DNA of 45,873 bases from an uncultured Leptolinea sp. (GCA_903828565.1 CAIKMQ010000021.1:1-45873); one strand, 5' to 3'. Positions 1 through 9,161 are shown, numbered from the stretch's first letter. Translations and numbers: made by a program. Notes: generated from the letters alone by a model not told the origin.

Positions 1-293
1 AGAGTGAACTGGTTAATGCCATTGCTATGGAAGCTGCATCGCGCGCGATGAACAAACGAGTATATGCAACCATAAAGCGCATCGCAAATAATGAGCCTGA
101 ACTGACCCCAGAAAAACCAGCCGCTGAAGAAATTGCGGATCAACCTGCTGGTGATGAAGAAGCCAAACCGAAACAGCAGAAAGTAAAGAAAGAAACAGCA
201 GCGAAAGCAACCGCGAATGAGCCTGCGGTTAATGAAGAAGTCAAACCAACCCCTCGGAAAGCAAAGAAAGCAGCATCAAACCAGGAAGGATAG
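1..293 (+). CDS. C-terminal end of a trigger-factor-like protein (5' truncated)
   Basis: The reading frame is open from base 3 and ends with TAG at 291-293, so only about the last 96 residues are visible. They start with a short helical, Ala/Arg-containing stretch and continue as a low-complexity tail rich in Glu, Lys, Pro and Ala, in which blocks such as [10 protein letters not shown] and EEAKPKQQK repeat. The stop lies 7 nt before clpP. Trigger factor genes often precede clpP, and charged low-complexity tails are common at the end of trigger factor, so a Tig C-terminus is the best guess. No PPIase or ribosome-binding domain is in view, so the call rests on context and tail composition. Confidence 0.5.
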   Translation, partial: SELVNAIAMEAASRAMNKRVYATIKRIANNEPELTPEKPAAEEIADQPAGDEEAKPKQQKVKKETAAKATANEPAVNEEVKPTPRKAKKAASNQEG

Positions 294-300
294 GGATACT

Positions 301-909
301 ATGCTTGGTTCACCAATCAAAGATGTTGTACCATTTGTAATCGAATCATCCGGACGCGGCGAAAGAACCTATGACATCTATTCACTGCTTCTCAAGGAAA
401 GGATAATTTTCCTTGGAACCGGAATAGATTCTCAGGTCGCCAACGTCACTGTCGCCCAGCTGCTGTTCCTGAGCCGGGAAGATCCAGAGAAAACGATCCA
501 CATGTATATCAACTCTCCAGGTGGAGAGATATATGCTGGATTTGCGATCTATGACACAATGAAAATGATTCCCAATCCCATCAGCACGTATGCGATCGGT
601 GTATCCGCCTCCTTTGGAACGATCCTTCTCTCCGCAGGAACCAAAGGACAGCGTTATGCCCTACCCCACTCCACTATTCATATGCATCAACCTCTGGGTG
701 GTACGCAGGGACAGGCTTCAGATATTGAAATTCATGCACGTGAGATCTTACGACTACGTTCACGACTTAATGAAATCCTTGCCGATAACACCGGTCGTCC
801 GCTGGATGTTATTGAGGTAGATACTGAGCGTGATTTTTATATGGATGCAAAGCAGGCTGTGGAATACGGTCTTGTGGATGAAGTTCTAAAAAATAAAAAC
901 GAACAATAA
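301..909 (+). CDS. clpP: ATP-dependent Clp protease proteolytic subunit ClpP
   Basis: A 202-aa serine peptidase subunit that forms the tetradecameric chamber fed by ClpX or ClpA/C. The catalytic triad is visible: Ser104 in GVSASFG (usually AASMG; here Phe replaces Met after the Ser), His129 in HMHQPLGG and Asp178 in DTERDFYM. The INSPGG segment at residues 70-75 is typical of the family. The ATG at 301 is chosen because it has an AGGATAGGGA SD-like stretch just upstream and fits ClpP length; an in-frame start at 217 would lie inside the preceding gene and add 28 non-homologous residues. It follows the trigger-factor-like gene by 7 nt and ends before a strong hairpin. Confidence 0.95.
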   Translation: MLGSPIKDVVPFVIESSGRGERTYDIYSLLLKERIIFLGTGIDSQVANVTVAQLLFLSREDPEKTIHMYINSPGGEIYAGFAIYDTMKMIPNPISTYAIGVSASFGTILLSAGTKGQRYALPHSTIHMHQPLGGTQGQASDIEIHAREILRLRSRLNEILADNTGRPLDVIEVDTERDFYMDAKQAVEYGLVDEVLKNKNEQ

Positions 910-927
910 GAGCAATAACTATGCGCA

Positions 928-961
928 ATAACAGCCGGATAGGTGACTATCCGGCTGTTAT
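928..961 (+). terminator. Perfect 15-bp hairpin after clpP
   Basis: ATAACAGCCGGATAG at 928-942 pairs perfectly with 947-961 around a GTGA tetraloop. The tail is AATACTCC, not a U-run, so it may stabilise an mRNA end or reduce read-through rather than act as a classical intrinsic terminator. The next gene starts 22 nt later. Confidence 0.6.
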
Positions 962-982
962 AATACTCCTACGGAGATACAT

Positions 983-1783
983 ATGTTGGATTTTTCTGCC
1001 GAGGCGATCCGCGCCTTGATTTTGGACATGGACGGGGTGTTATGGCGGGATTCCGAGGCGATCGGTGATCTAGCTGCAATCTTTGAACGCATCAATGATT
1101 TGAAGCTTCAAGTTGTCTTGGCAACGAACAATGCAACACGCCGCCCATCTCAGTATATTGAGAAGCTGGCTGTTTTCGGAGTAAAACTCACTGAATCGCA
1201 GATCGCAACCTCAGCTCAGGCCGTTCTCGTCCATCTAAAGGACCGCTATCCCGTGGGATGCCCTGTCCATGTTATCGGCATGGATAGCTTGAAAGAACAA
1301 ATATGCGATGCCGGCTTTGTTCAATCTGAATCGAATGTGAAAGCTGTTATTGTCGGAATTGATCGACATATCACATACGAAAAGATCCGATTGGCCAGTA
1401 CTTTGATTCGCGCAGGAGCAGAGTTTATCGGTACCAATCCAGACAAGACTTTCCCTACACCACAAGGGCTGGTTCCTGGAGCCGGATCCATCATTGCCGC
1501 GGTTGCAGCAGCCGCAGAAACCGAACCCTTATTTGTGGGAAAACCGGGCACTCTTTTAATGGATGTTTCCCTCTCGAAATTGAAGGGGGTGGATAAATCG
1601 CAAGTTCTTATGGTGGGTGACAGATTGGATACAGATATTGCCGCCGGAATTCATTTTGGATGCCGCACAGCCCTGGTACTATCCGGTGTGACCTCAATAG
1701 AAACGCTATCTACTTCACAAGTAAAACCTGATTATGTTTTTTCAGACCTATCCGATCTGGTAGGGGTGCAGGCGAATGGATAA
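983..1783 (+). CDS. HAD-superfamily hydrolase, NagD/p-nitrophenyl phosphatase type
   Basis: A 266-aa phosphatase of the HAD superfamily. Motif I is DMDGVLWRD (nucleophile and acid/base Asp), motif II is ATNNATRRP, and motif IV is MVGDRLDTDIAAG near the C-terminus. The middle section (about residues 80-190) fits the C2 cap of the NagD/phosphoglycolate phosphatase branch. The substrate cannot be told from sequence: sugar phosphates or phosphoglycolate are usual. The start ATG has GGAG about 8 nt upstream. The gene overlaps rlmN by 8 nt, so the two are probably translationally coupled. Confidence 0.85.
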   Translation: MLDFSAEAIRALILDMDGVLWRDSEAIGDLAAIFERINDLKLQVVLATNNATRRPSQYIEKLAVFGVKLTESQIATSAQAVLVHLKDRYPVGCPVHVIGMDSLKEQICDAGFVQSESNVKAVIVGIDRHITYEKIRLASTLIRAGAEFIGTNPDKTFPTPQGLVPGAGSIIAAVAAAAETEPLFVGKPGTLLMDVSLSKLKGVDKSQVLMVGDRLDTDIAAGIHFGCRTALVLSGVTSIETLSTSQVKPDYVFSDLSDLVGVQANG

Positions 1784-2810
1784 AATCCACTTGCTATCGC
1801 TAAGTATTTCTCAACTGAATGAAATGATCCAGTTGATAGGTGAACCTGCATATCGCAGCAAACAGATCTGGCAGGCTGTATATTGCCAGAAATCGTCAGC
1901 GATCCAGGAAATGACCGCCTTATCATCATCCTTGCGGGTGAAACTCGAGGAAACCTGCACCCTGTCGGTACTCCAACCATCGGCTGAAGCTAGATCTACT
2001 GATAAACAGACAGTGAAACAGCTGTTTATTACCCCGGATGGAAACAAGCTGGAAACTGTTTGGATGAAATACAACGAACGCGACACACTGTGCATTTCCA
2101 CACAGAGTGGCTGTGCAATGGGATGTACTTTCTGCGCGACAGGCCAGATGGGCTTCTCAAGAAATTTGACTGCCGGGGAAATTGTTGAGCAGGTGCTGTT
2201 CTTTGAGCGAAAACTAAATATAATAGAAAGAAAAGTAACAAATATAGTATTCATGGGCATGGGTGAACCTTTTCACAATTATGAAGAGGTGATGAAAGCC
2301 ATCCAGATCCTCGGTGATGAAACTGGTTACAATCTTGGCTCCCGCCGAATGACCATTTCTACAGTTGGATTGATTCCTCAGATCAAGCGTTTCTCAGCAG
2401 AAAGATCACAGGTCAATCTGGCAATCAGCCTGCATGCGATCGATGACCCCACCCGTTCGAAAATGATGCCTGTCAATCGCAAATATCCTATAGACGATCT
2501 TCTCGCGGCCTGTAAAGAATACGTGGATAATACGCATCGCCGAATCTCTTTTGAGTGGGCTCTGATCGAGGGAGTCAATGATGATATTGCAACAGCAAAG
2601 AAACTTGCGATACGGCTAAAAGGTATTCTCTGCCATGTAAACTTGATACAATTAAACCCTACCAGGTATTTTGCTGTGCGAGGATCCAACAAAACCCGGG
2701 CGCTTGAATTCATGCATACATTACAAGAAGCAGGTATACCCGTTTCGATTCGATTAAGACGAGGTATTGATATCAATGCAGGTTGCGGACAACTTGCATC
2801 ATCACAATAG
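1776..2810 (+). CDS. rlmN: Dual-specificity 23S rRNA/tRNA adenine-C2 methyltransferase RlmN
   Basis: A 344-aa radical SAM enzyme that methylates C2 of A2503 in 23S rRNA and A37 in some tRNAs. The cluster motif CAMGCTFCATGQMGF (CxxxCxxC) lies around residue 113, followed by the family segments VFMGMGEPFHNY, GSRRMTISTVG and NLAISLHA. The conserved late cysteine is in DINAGCGQL near the C-terminus; it forms the methyl-carrying and covalent intermediates. Length is normal. It overlaps the upstream HAD gene by 8 nt and is followed 9 nt later by ftsY. Confidence 0.95.
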   Translation: MDKIHLLSLSISQLNEMIQLIGEPAYRSKQIWQAVYCQKSSAIQEMTALSSSLRVKLEETCTLSVLQPSAEARSTDKQTVKQLFITPDGNKLETVWMKYNERDTLCISTQSGCAMGCTFCATGQMGFSRNLTAGEIVEQVLFFERKLNIIERKVTNIVFMGMGEPFHNYEEVMKAIQILGDETGYNLGSRRMTISTVGLIPQIKRFSAERSQVNLAISLHAIDDPTRSKMMPVNRKYPIDDLLAACKEYVDNTHRRISFEWALIEGVNDDIATAKKLAIRLKGILCHVNLIQLNPTRYFAVRGSNKTRALEFMHTLQEAGIPVSIRLRRGIDINAGCGQLASSQ

Positions 2811-2819
2811 GGATATTGC

Positions 2820-3725
2820 ATGGCATCTATCATCGAGAAATGGAAAAGCAGCCTTGGTAAAACCCGCAGCCAGGCTTTTGGCCGGATAACCACACTGCTG
2901 GGTGGCAGTGAGATCTCCCATGAAACCTGGGAGGAGCTGGAAGCAACCCTTATTCAGGCGGATATGGGTCATCGCACTGCAAACTCAATCACTTCATCTC
3001 TCAAGCGTATCACTGAATTTGATGGGATCACAACACAGGAGGCTTTCAATCTGGCACTCGCGAAAGAACTGAAAGGGCGTTTATTGGATTCCCCTTACAG
3101 GTTGCCTGATGAAAGTCCGGTTGTGATCCTTGTGGTGGGAGTGAATGGATCGGGAAAAACCACCAGTATTGCGAAGCTTGGTGCTTATTTCCAAAATCAG
3201 GGAAAGAAAGTCATGTTTGCAGCTGCGGATACTTTTCGCGCTGCAGCAGTTGACCAGTTGAAAGAATGGGGAAAACGATTGTCCATACCTGTCATATCAG
3301 GCCAGGAAGATGCAGACCCTGGTGCAGTCGTTTTTGATGCTGTCACGGCCGCAAACAACAAAGAAATGGATGTTTTACTGGTAGATACAGCCGGCCGGTT
3401 GCATACACGCTTCAATTTGATGGAAGAGCTAAAAAAAATCTACCGGGTATGCGACAAAGCACAACCCGGATCCCCTCATTCGGTCTTTCTGGTATTGGAT
3501 GCAACCACCGGCCAAAATGCATTTCAGCAGGCAAAAATATTCAAAGAAGCAGTACGAGTAGATGGTATCATACTGGCGAAGCTGGACACATCCGCCAAAG
3601 GCGGCATGGCTTTTGCCATTCAGGATGAGTTAAACCTCCCGATCTACTTTACTGGTCTCGGCGAAGCGGTTCAAGATTTCTCGGAGTTTGATACGGATAA
3701 ATTTATTCAAGGAATAATTGATTAG
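2820..3725 (+). CDS. ftsY: Signal recognition particle receptor FtsY
   Basis: A 301-aa SRP-type GTPase that docks SRP-ribosome complexes at the membrane. An N-domain helical bundle occupies about residues 1-85. The G domain shows GVNGSGKTTSIAKLG (G1), DTFRAAAVDQL (insertion box), DTAGRLHTRFNLMEEL (G3), AKLDTSAKGG (G4) and GLGEAVQDF (G5). The long acidic A domain of E. coli FtsY is absent, as in many Gram-positive and Chloroflexota-type proteins. The start ATG follows AGGGATATTGC. The gene is followed by prfB after 17 nt. Confidence 0.95.
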   Translation: MASIIEKWKSSLGKTRSQAFGRITTLLGGSEISHETWEELEATLIQADMGHRTANSITSSLKRITEFDGITTQEAFNLALAKELKGRLLDSPYRLPDESPVVILVVGVNGSGKTTSIAKLGAYFQNQGKKVMFAAADTFRAAAVDQLKEWGKRLSIPVISGQEDADPGAVVFDAVTAANNKEMDVLLVDTAGRLHTRFNLMEELKKIYRVCDKAQPGSPHSVFLVLDATTGQNAFQQAKIFKEAVRVDGIILAKLDTSAKGGMAFAIQDELNLPIYFTGLGEAVQDFSEFDTDKFIQGIID

Positions 3726-3742
3726 AAAAAGGAATTTGCATC

Positions 3743-4835
3743 ATGGAAGATATCGTTTTGCGCTGCCAGCAGGGTTTACAGAAAACATTGACGATTATGG
3801 AGCATCTTTGACTTTCCTTTGTTAGAAAAAGAATTGGCAGAACTAAAGCTACGCGCAGAAGCCTCTGACCTGTGGAATGAAAGAGAAACCGCTCTTGCAT
3901 TGATGAAAAAGATCAGCGAACTGGGATCCCTGATCTCAGAATGGCGCGGCTTGGAAAAGAAGTTCAAAGATCTGATGGAATTGGCTGAGTTGGATGATGA
4001 AAACCTCCGAGCAGAACTGGAGGCTGAAGCGATTTCCGCAGAGCGAGAATTAGCCAGACATGAACTGACGGCCCTTTTCACTGGAGCTTACGATCGCGGG
4101 AATGCACTTGTCACGATTTCACCAGGTGCTGGAGGTACGGAATCTCAGGACTGGGCTGCCATGTTGATGCGGATGTATTTGCGCTGGATGGAAAAGCGCG
4201 GATATAAAACGGATGTGATCGACCTCACAGAGGGAGAGGAAGCAGGGATCAAAACCGTTACAATATCTGTGGATGGCTCTTATGCCTACGGATATTTGAG
4301 AGCAGAAAAAGGGGTACATCGCCTGGTTCGCTTATCGCCATATGATGCAGCACATAGAAGGCATACTTCCTTTGCCCGTGTAGAAGTTCTCCCGGCAGAT
4401 GAAGGTGCAGGTAATGAGATCACAATTAATCCTGAAGACTTAAAGATAGATATTTACAAGTCATCAGGTGCCGGTGGACAGAATGTGCAGAAGAATGCCA
4501 CAGCAATACGGATTACGCATCTGCCAACACATATTGTTGTTAGCTGTCAGAATGAGCGTTCACAATTGCAAAACCGCGAGAATGCCATGAAAGTACTGAG
4601 AGCACGGTTACTCGAGATCAAAGAAGCTGAGGAAGATAAGCGTTTGGCAGAATTGCGTGGTGTATTTGTTAAAACAGAATGGGGTAGCCAGATCCGCTCA
4701 TATGTACTGCATCCCTACCAGATGGTGAAGGACCACCGAACTGATTACGAAGTTGGCAATGCCCAGTCCGTCCTTGAGGGCGATCTGGATGGTTTCATCG
4801 AGGCATACTTGCGTCGTAGCAATACTGTAGATTAA
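3743..4835 (+). CDS. prfB: Peptide chain release factor 2 with programmed +1 frameshift
   Basis: RF2 recognises UGA and UAA. The ATG at 3743 opens a 22-codon frame ending in CTT TGA C (3806-3812); skipping the T at 3809 continues in the +1 frame to TAA at 4833-4835, giving 363 aa, close to 365 in E. coli. The GGQ peptidyl-hydrolysis motif is residues 244-246 (GAGGQNVQKN). The anticodon-like tripeptide, SPF in most RF2, reads SPY at 198-200. An SD-like AAAAAGGAAT precedes the ATG. The frame from TTG 3819 alone would lack the first 25 residues. The stop overlaps that of the convergent pfkA gene. Confidence 0.96.
3799..3812 (+). promoter_or_regulatory. RF2 autoregulatory +1 frameshift site
   Basis: The signal is GGAG (3799-3802), a 3-nt spacer CAT, then CTT TGA C. 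The internal SD-like element three bases before CUU and the UGA-C context match the E. coli prfB recoding site. When RF2 is scarce the ribosome slips from CUU to UUU and makes full-length RF2, so the factor regulates its own synthesis. Confidence 0.95.
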
Positions 4836-5800
4836 TCGAGTATTCTCGCCAGGTTAATCAATCTTGGATCCAGTTGTTTTTTCTTCGCAACTACTTCCGC
4901 CAATGGAGTAGTTCTAATTTCGCCGTCGATCAATCCGACTAGAACACTGTATTCATCCTTTTCCAGACAATCCACTGCGGCTTCGCCAAAACGGCTGGCA
5001 AGAATTCTGTCAAAAGCTCCCGGTGCCCCACCCCGTTGAGTGTGCCCGAGAATGGTTGCTCTGATTTCGAAACCCAAGCGTTCATGATGTTTAGAAAAAT
5101 AAGCAATCAGATTTTCCGCGTTATACTTTGCACCTTCCGCCACTACCACGATCGCGTGTCTTTTTCCAACTTCGTAAGCATGCAATAAAGTAGCTGCCAA
5201 CTCTTCAGGGTCCGTTTCAATCTCAGGTAGGGTGATCGCTTCCGCCCCGCCGGCTAATCCTGCCATTAGGGCCAGATAGCCGCAATCACGCCCCATTACT
5301 TCGATTAGAAATGCCCTTTTATGCGAGGAAGCTGTTGTCTTCAGGCGATCAATGGCTTCTAGGGCAATATTCAACGCAGTATCCACACCGATACAGATCT
5401 CAGACCCGTAGAGGTCATTATCAATAGTGGATGCTATCCCCACGACAGGGAAGCCCAATCTTGAAAGGGCATAGTTTCCGGTTTGGGACCCATTCCCACC
5501 GATAACGATAAGGCCTTCAATAGCATTTCTCTTTAATTGATCAAGGGCGATTTGTTGTCCTTCCAAAGTGCGAAATTCAGGACAACGAGCACTGCCGAGA
5601 ATAGTACCTCCACGTTGGATCATTCCGCCAACATCGCGTGTCTTCAGCAGATTGATTGAGCCGCTTATTAGGCCTGAATAACCATCCCTTACCCCGAATA
5701 CCTGCCATCCCTTCTGGGCACCGCACCTCACAACTGCCCGGATGGCTGCATTCATGCCTGGAGCGTCACCTCCACTAGTTAGAACAGCAATTCTCTTCAT
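4832..5800 (-). CDS. pfkA: 6-phosphofructokinase (ATP-type, group A)
   Basis: A 322-aa glycolytic enzyme phosphorylating fructose 6-phosphate. Visible motifs are LTSGGDAPGMNAAIR at the N-terminus, TIDNDLYGSEICIGVDTA (catalytic TIDND), EVMGRDCGYLA and LGHTQRGGAPGAFDR. Residue 104 is Gly in GGNGS (101-105), which points to ATP rather than pyrophosphate. Residue 103 is Asn where E. coli has Asp, a position near Mg-ATP. The ATG at 5800 has AGGG 6 nt upstream; an in-frame start at 5896 would add 32 hydrophobic residues with no PFK counterpart. Its 3' end overlaps that of prfB by 3 nt. Confidence 0.93.
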   Translation of the reverse strand: MKRIAVLTSGGDAPGMNAAIRAVVRCGAQKGWQVFGVRDGYSGLISGSINLLKTRDVGGMIQRGGTILGSARCPEFRTLEGQQIALDQLKRNAIEGLIVIGGNGSQTGNYALSRLGFPVVGIASTIDNDLYGSEICIGVDTALNIALEAIDRLKTTASSHKRAFLIEVMGRDCGYLALMAGLAGGAEAITLPEIETDPEELAATLLHAYEVGKRHAIVVVAEGAKYNAENLIAYFSKHHERLGFEIRATILGHTQRGGAPGAFDRILASRFGEAAVDCLEKDEYSVLVGLIDGEIRTTPLAEVVAKKKQLDPRLINLARILD

Positions 5801-5823
5801 CGGGAACCCTCCGATTAATATGA

Positions 5824-5852
5824 TTAACATTGTACCAATAAAAGAATACAAT
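5824..5852 (+). promoter_or_regulatory. Candidate sigma70-type promoter for the oxidoreductase operon
   Basis: TTAACA (5824-5829), a 17-nt spacer and TACAAT (5847-5852) lie between divergent pfkA and the 5875 gene. A start near 5859 would leave 16 nt before the GTG at 5875 or 40 nt before the ATG at 5899. Confidence 0.45.
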
Positions 5853-5874
5853 AGGATGAAACCACCAATCATGC

Positions 5875-8004
5875 GTGAAAGGAACATCAGATCCATCCAT
5901 GGCCGATTACCGATTGCACGATCACCCTATTCTACCAATTCCAAGTCGTAGACAATTTCAAGTAACCTGGGATGGTCAACCTGTCACGGCTTTAGAAGGG
6001 GACACAATTGCTGCGACCCTCTTCGCTAATGGAATTCACTCGTTTGGATTCCACCACAAGGATGGATCTCCACAAGGTATTTATTGCGCCAACGGCCAGT
6101 GTTCACAGTGCATGGTGCTGGTAAATGGTAAACCAGTGAAGGCTTGTGTTGAAAAAACCTCACCGGGTATGAGTATACTTCCCACGCGAGGGTATCCTAC
6201 CCTTCCGCAAATAAAAGGCAACACCAGCACTGCACCGATTCGGGAGATCAAAGTTCCGGTATTGATCTTAGGGGCTGGCCCCGCAGGTCTTTCAGCAGCT
6301 TTGGAGCTAGGCAAACTTGGAATTGCATGCCTGCTGGTGGACGACAAAGATCATCCAGGCGGAAAACTCGTCCTTCAAACACACCGTTTCTTTGGATCAA
6401 TTAATGCTGTTTATGCAGGCACCCGAGGTATTGATATCGCTCGAAAGTTGACTCAGGAGTTAAGCGCTTTCCCTTCCGTAGAGATCTGGACATCCACTAC
6501 TGCTCTGGCTGTCTTTCAGGATAAGAAAATTGGAGTTTTGAAAGATGGCAAAGAGTATGTCCTCATTCAACCTGAGGTTCTTCTTGTAGCTACCGGAGCT
6601 AGAGAGAAAGCTCTCGCATTCAGGGGAAACACGCTACCTGGCGTCTTTGGAGCTGGAGCCTTTCAAACAATACTAAATCGGGATTTGATAAAACCATCAG
6701 AGAACCTCTTTATTGTAGGTGGCGGGAATGTCGGTTTGATCGCCGGTTATCATGCTTTGCAGGCTGGCATTCATGTCGTTGGTTTGGTAGAAGCCATGCC
6801 GGAATGCGGCGGTTACCGGGTCCATAGAGACAAGCTGACACGCATGGGTGTTCCCATATACACCTCACATACCATCCTGAGTGCGAATGGTGATAGCCAT
6901 GTTTCTTCTGTCAGCATTGCCGCTGTAGAGCGTGATTTCCGCGTAATATCCGGTACAGAACGATCCTTTGAATGCGATACTGTCCTGATCGCAGTGGGTT
7001 TGGATCCAGTGAACGAGTTTTATGCTAAAGCAAAAGAATTCGGAATCCCTACTTTTGCTGCGGGTGATGCCGAAGAGATTGCAGAGGCATCAGCTGCCAT
7101 ATTCTCAGGAAAGATCAGAGGGTTGGAAATTGCCAGCATGTTGGGATTAAAGACTGGTGACATACCCAAATCCTGGTATCAGACAGCAGAAGTTTTAAAG
7201 TCCCGTCCGGGGAAGACAGGCAGCGAGGAGCTTCCCGAACTTTTCAGGGGTGTAACTCCCGTACTCCACTGCACTCAGGAAATACCCTGTAATCCCTGTG
7301 CATCCATTTGCCCTCAGGGATTGATCTACATCGACCGATCAGATATTCGAGCTGTGCCTAAATTTCTGGGTGATAATTTTTGTTGCAGTGCTTGTGATAA
7401 GTGTGTCACTGTCTGCCCGGGATTAGCGATCACCCTGGTTGATTTTCGTAACGATCAGCAATCTCCCATAGTTTCCATACCTTATGAATTTCAGTACGGC
7501 GCCCATCAAAAAGGGGATGAAGTCACGGTGATGGACACCGCTGGTAATGATCTTGGGCTGGCGCTGGTTCAGGATGTGAGCACTATCGAAGGGAATGATC
7601 ACACCTGTATCGTTAAAGTTACGGCTCCATCCGATTATGCCCGTCAGATCGCAGGTATTCGGGTACAGGAACCGGTGGTTACCATGCCGATGGATCACTA
7701 TGTCGAGCATATAACAGACGATACGATTATCTGCCGTTGTGAGCGTGTGACTGCTGGCGAGATCCGCGCATTGATCCGAAATGGTTATCGTGATTTGAAT
7801 GAGATAAAAACCGTTACCCGGGCCATGATGGGTGCTTGCGGATCAAAAACATGTCATTCTTTAATTTACAGGCTTTTCGTAGATGAAGGGATAGATCCCA
7901 GTAAGATAACAGATCAAACTAAACGCCCAATATTCATCGAAGTTCCCCTTGGAACCTTTGCCAATTGTGAAAACCTGGATGGTGATTCCCATGAGCCTGC
8001 ATAA
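5875..8004 (+). CDS. Iron-sulfur FAD/NAD(P)-binding oxidoreductase, amino/imino-acid dehydrogenase subunit
   Basis: A 709-aa multi-cofactor electron-transfer protein. In order: an N-terminal 2Fe-2S domain like that of sarcosine oxidase alpha (CANGQCSQCMV, about residues 70-95), an FAD/NAD(P) disulfide-reductase fold (LILGAGPAGLSAALELG near 130 and a second GGGNVG near 280), two ferredoxin-like Cys clusters (CTQEIPCNPCASICP and CCSACDKCVTVCP, about 465-520), and a C-terminal BFD-like 2Fe-2S module (CRCERV and CGSKTC, about 620-660). This layout matches the alpha subunits of dye-linked proline or hydroxyproline dehydrogenases. The GTG at 5875 is the longest start; the ATG at 5899 with AAAGGA 15 nt upstream is possible. 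It overlaps the next gene by 14 nt. Confidence 0.82.
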   Translation: MKGTSDPSMADYRLHDHPILPIPSRRQFQVTWDGQPVTALEGDTIAATLFANGIHSFGFHHKDGSPQGIYCANGQCSQCMVLVNGKPVKACVEKTSPGMSILPTRGYPTLPQIKGNTSTAPIREIKVPVLILGAGPAGLSAALELGKLGIACLLVDDKDHPGGKLVLQTHRFFGSINAVYAGTRGIDIARKLTQELSAFPSVEIWTSTTALAVFQDKKIGVLKDGKEYVLIQPEVLLVATGAREKALAFRGNTLPGVFGAGAFQTILNRDLIKPSENLFIVGGGNVGLIAGYHALQAGIHVVGLVEAMPECGGYRVHRDKLTRMGVPIYTSHTILSANGDSHVSSVSIAAVERDFRVISGTERSFECDTVLIAVGLDPVNEFYAKAKEFGIPTFAAGDAEEIAEASAAIFSGKIRGLEIASMLGLKTGDIPKSWYQTAEVLKSRPGKTGSEELPELFRGVTPVLHCTQEIPCNPCASICPQGLIYIDRSDIRAVPKFLGDNFCCSACDKCVTVCPGLAITLVDFRNDQQSPIVSIPYEFQYGAHQKGDEVTVMDTAGNDLGLALVQDVSTIEGNDHTCIVKVTAPSDYARQIAGIRVQEPVVTMPMDHYVEHITDDTIICRCERVTAGEIRALIRNGYRDLNEIKTVTRAMMGACGSKTCHSLIYRLFVDEGIDPSKITDQTKRPIFIEVPLGTFANCENLDGDSHEPA

Positions 8005-9151
8005 TACCTTTGACGTGATCATTATCGGTGCAGGGTCTATAGGCACCCCGGCTGCTTATTATTTGTCTAAAGCTGGCCTAAAAGTGGTTGTTTTAGATTC
8101 AGGTGCCAGTGTTGGGCAGGGATCAAATAAGAAAGCCATCGGAGGAATTCGAGCAACCCATTCAGACCCTGCGAAGATCCGTCTGGGTTTGAGGAGCATT
8201 GAGATCTTCTCAAACTGGCAAAAGGATACTGGTGATGATATCGAATGGAACCGTGGTGGATATTGTTTCCCGGCTTACAGGGACAGAGAAGAGAAAATCC
8301 TCAAAGATCTGCTAACTATCCAAAAGAAATATCCTCTCAAGATAGAGTGGTTGGATTTCAAGTCGCTGCTGGATATCGTACCGGATTTTTCAAAAGATGG
8401 ATTGCTTGGAGGCATTTACTCTGCTGATGATGGAAATGCATCTCCTCTTTTAGCTATACACTCGTTTTATGTCCATGCACTGAGGTCCGGTGCTGTGTTC
8501 CAATTTAATGAAAAGATCATTGGAGTTCTTTCACAGGCAGGCAAGGCGACAGGAGTTCGTACAGGAACAGGGAAGTATTTTGCACCTGTTATTATCAATG
8601 CTTCCGGTGCCTGGGCTAAACCTATATCCAATCTCTATGGGGATGATATGCAGGTAGTACCAGATTCGCACGAATCAGCTGTCACGGAATCGGTGCAACG
8701 GTTCCTGGGGCCTCTGGTAGTGGATATCCGGCCATCCCCTGGATCTGCGAATTATTACTTTTATCAACACGCCACAGGGCAGGTGATCTTCTGTATCACG
8801 CCCAGCCCAAATATCTGGGGTGAAAACACTCAGGAAACCAGTGATTTTCTTCCGATGGTTGCACGCCGGATCGTTGAATTGATGCCTCGGCTTAAGAATA
8901 TTCGGGTTCGCCGTACCTGGAGAGGCTTATATCCTATGACGCCGGACGGGTTCCCCCTGATCGGTTGGTCCCGGGCTACCGCGGGGGTACTGAATGCAGT
9001 GGGATTTTGCGGACAGGGTTTTATGCTTGGGCCAGCAACAGGGGAATTGCTTACCAGAATGGTCACGCAGCAAACAACAGCCGATGATGCGGAGACTCTG
9101 TTGCAATTATTTCCCTACCGAGACTTCAATTCCACAGAACAATTAAAATGA
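7991..9151 (+). CDS. DAO-type FAD-dependent oxidoreductase (sarcosine/proline/D-amino-acid dehydrogenase-like)
   Basis: A 386-aa flavoprotein of the DAO superfamily. The N-terminal dinucleotide fold is VIIIGAGSIGTPAAYYLS, followed by the KKAIGGIRATHSD segment seen in sarcosine oxidase beta-like proteins. The C-terminal GLYPMTPDGFPLIG and GFCGQGFMLGPATGELL elements contact FAD. It very probably forms a heteromer with the upstream protein, passing electrons from the amine carbon to iron-sulfur centres. The ATG at 7991 is preferred over one at 7949 because it places the nucleotide-binding fold at the usual position and overlaps the previous stop by 14 nt, implying coupling. The substrate is not deducible: sarcosine, proline, hydroxyproline or a D-amino acid are candidates. 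Confidence 0.82.
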   Translation: MSLHNTFDVIIIGAGSIGTPAAYYLSKAGLKVVVLDSGASVGQGSNKKAIGGIRATHSDPAKIRLGLRSIEIFSNWQKDTGDDIEWNRGGYCFPAYRDREEKILKDLLTIQKKYPLKIEWLDFKSLLDIVPDFSKDGLLGGIYSADDGNASPLLAIHSFYVHALRSGAVFQFNEKIIGVLSQAGKATGVRTGTGKYFAPVIINASGAWAKPISNLYGDDMQVVPDSHESAVTESVQRFLGPLVVDIRPSPGSANYYFYQHATGQVIFCITPSPNIWGENTQETSDFLPMVARRIVELMPRLKNIRVRRTWRGLYPMTPDGFPLIGWSRATAGVLNAVGFCGQGFMLGPATGELLTRMVTQQTTADDAETLLQLFPYRDFNSTEQLK

Positions 9152-9161
9152 TGGAGTTTCA

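Noticed and set aside
217-300. N-terminal extension of clpP from 217
   Set aside because: It overlaps the end of the upstream gene in another frame, has no SD and no counterpart in ClpP; the ATG at 301 has an SD.
3743-3811. prfB as a frameshifted pseudogene
   Set aside because: The stop is exactly at the conserved CTTTGAC recoding site with a properly spaced SD-like element, so it is programmed frameshifting.
5801-5896. N-terminal membrane-like extension of pfkA
   Set aside because: Phosphofructokinase begins at the MKRIAVLTSGG segment; the SD lies directly before that ATG and the extension covers the divergent promoter.
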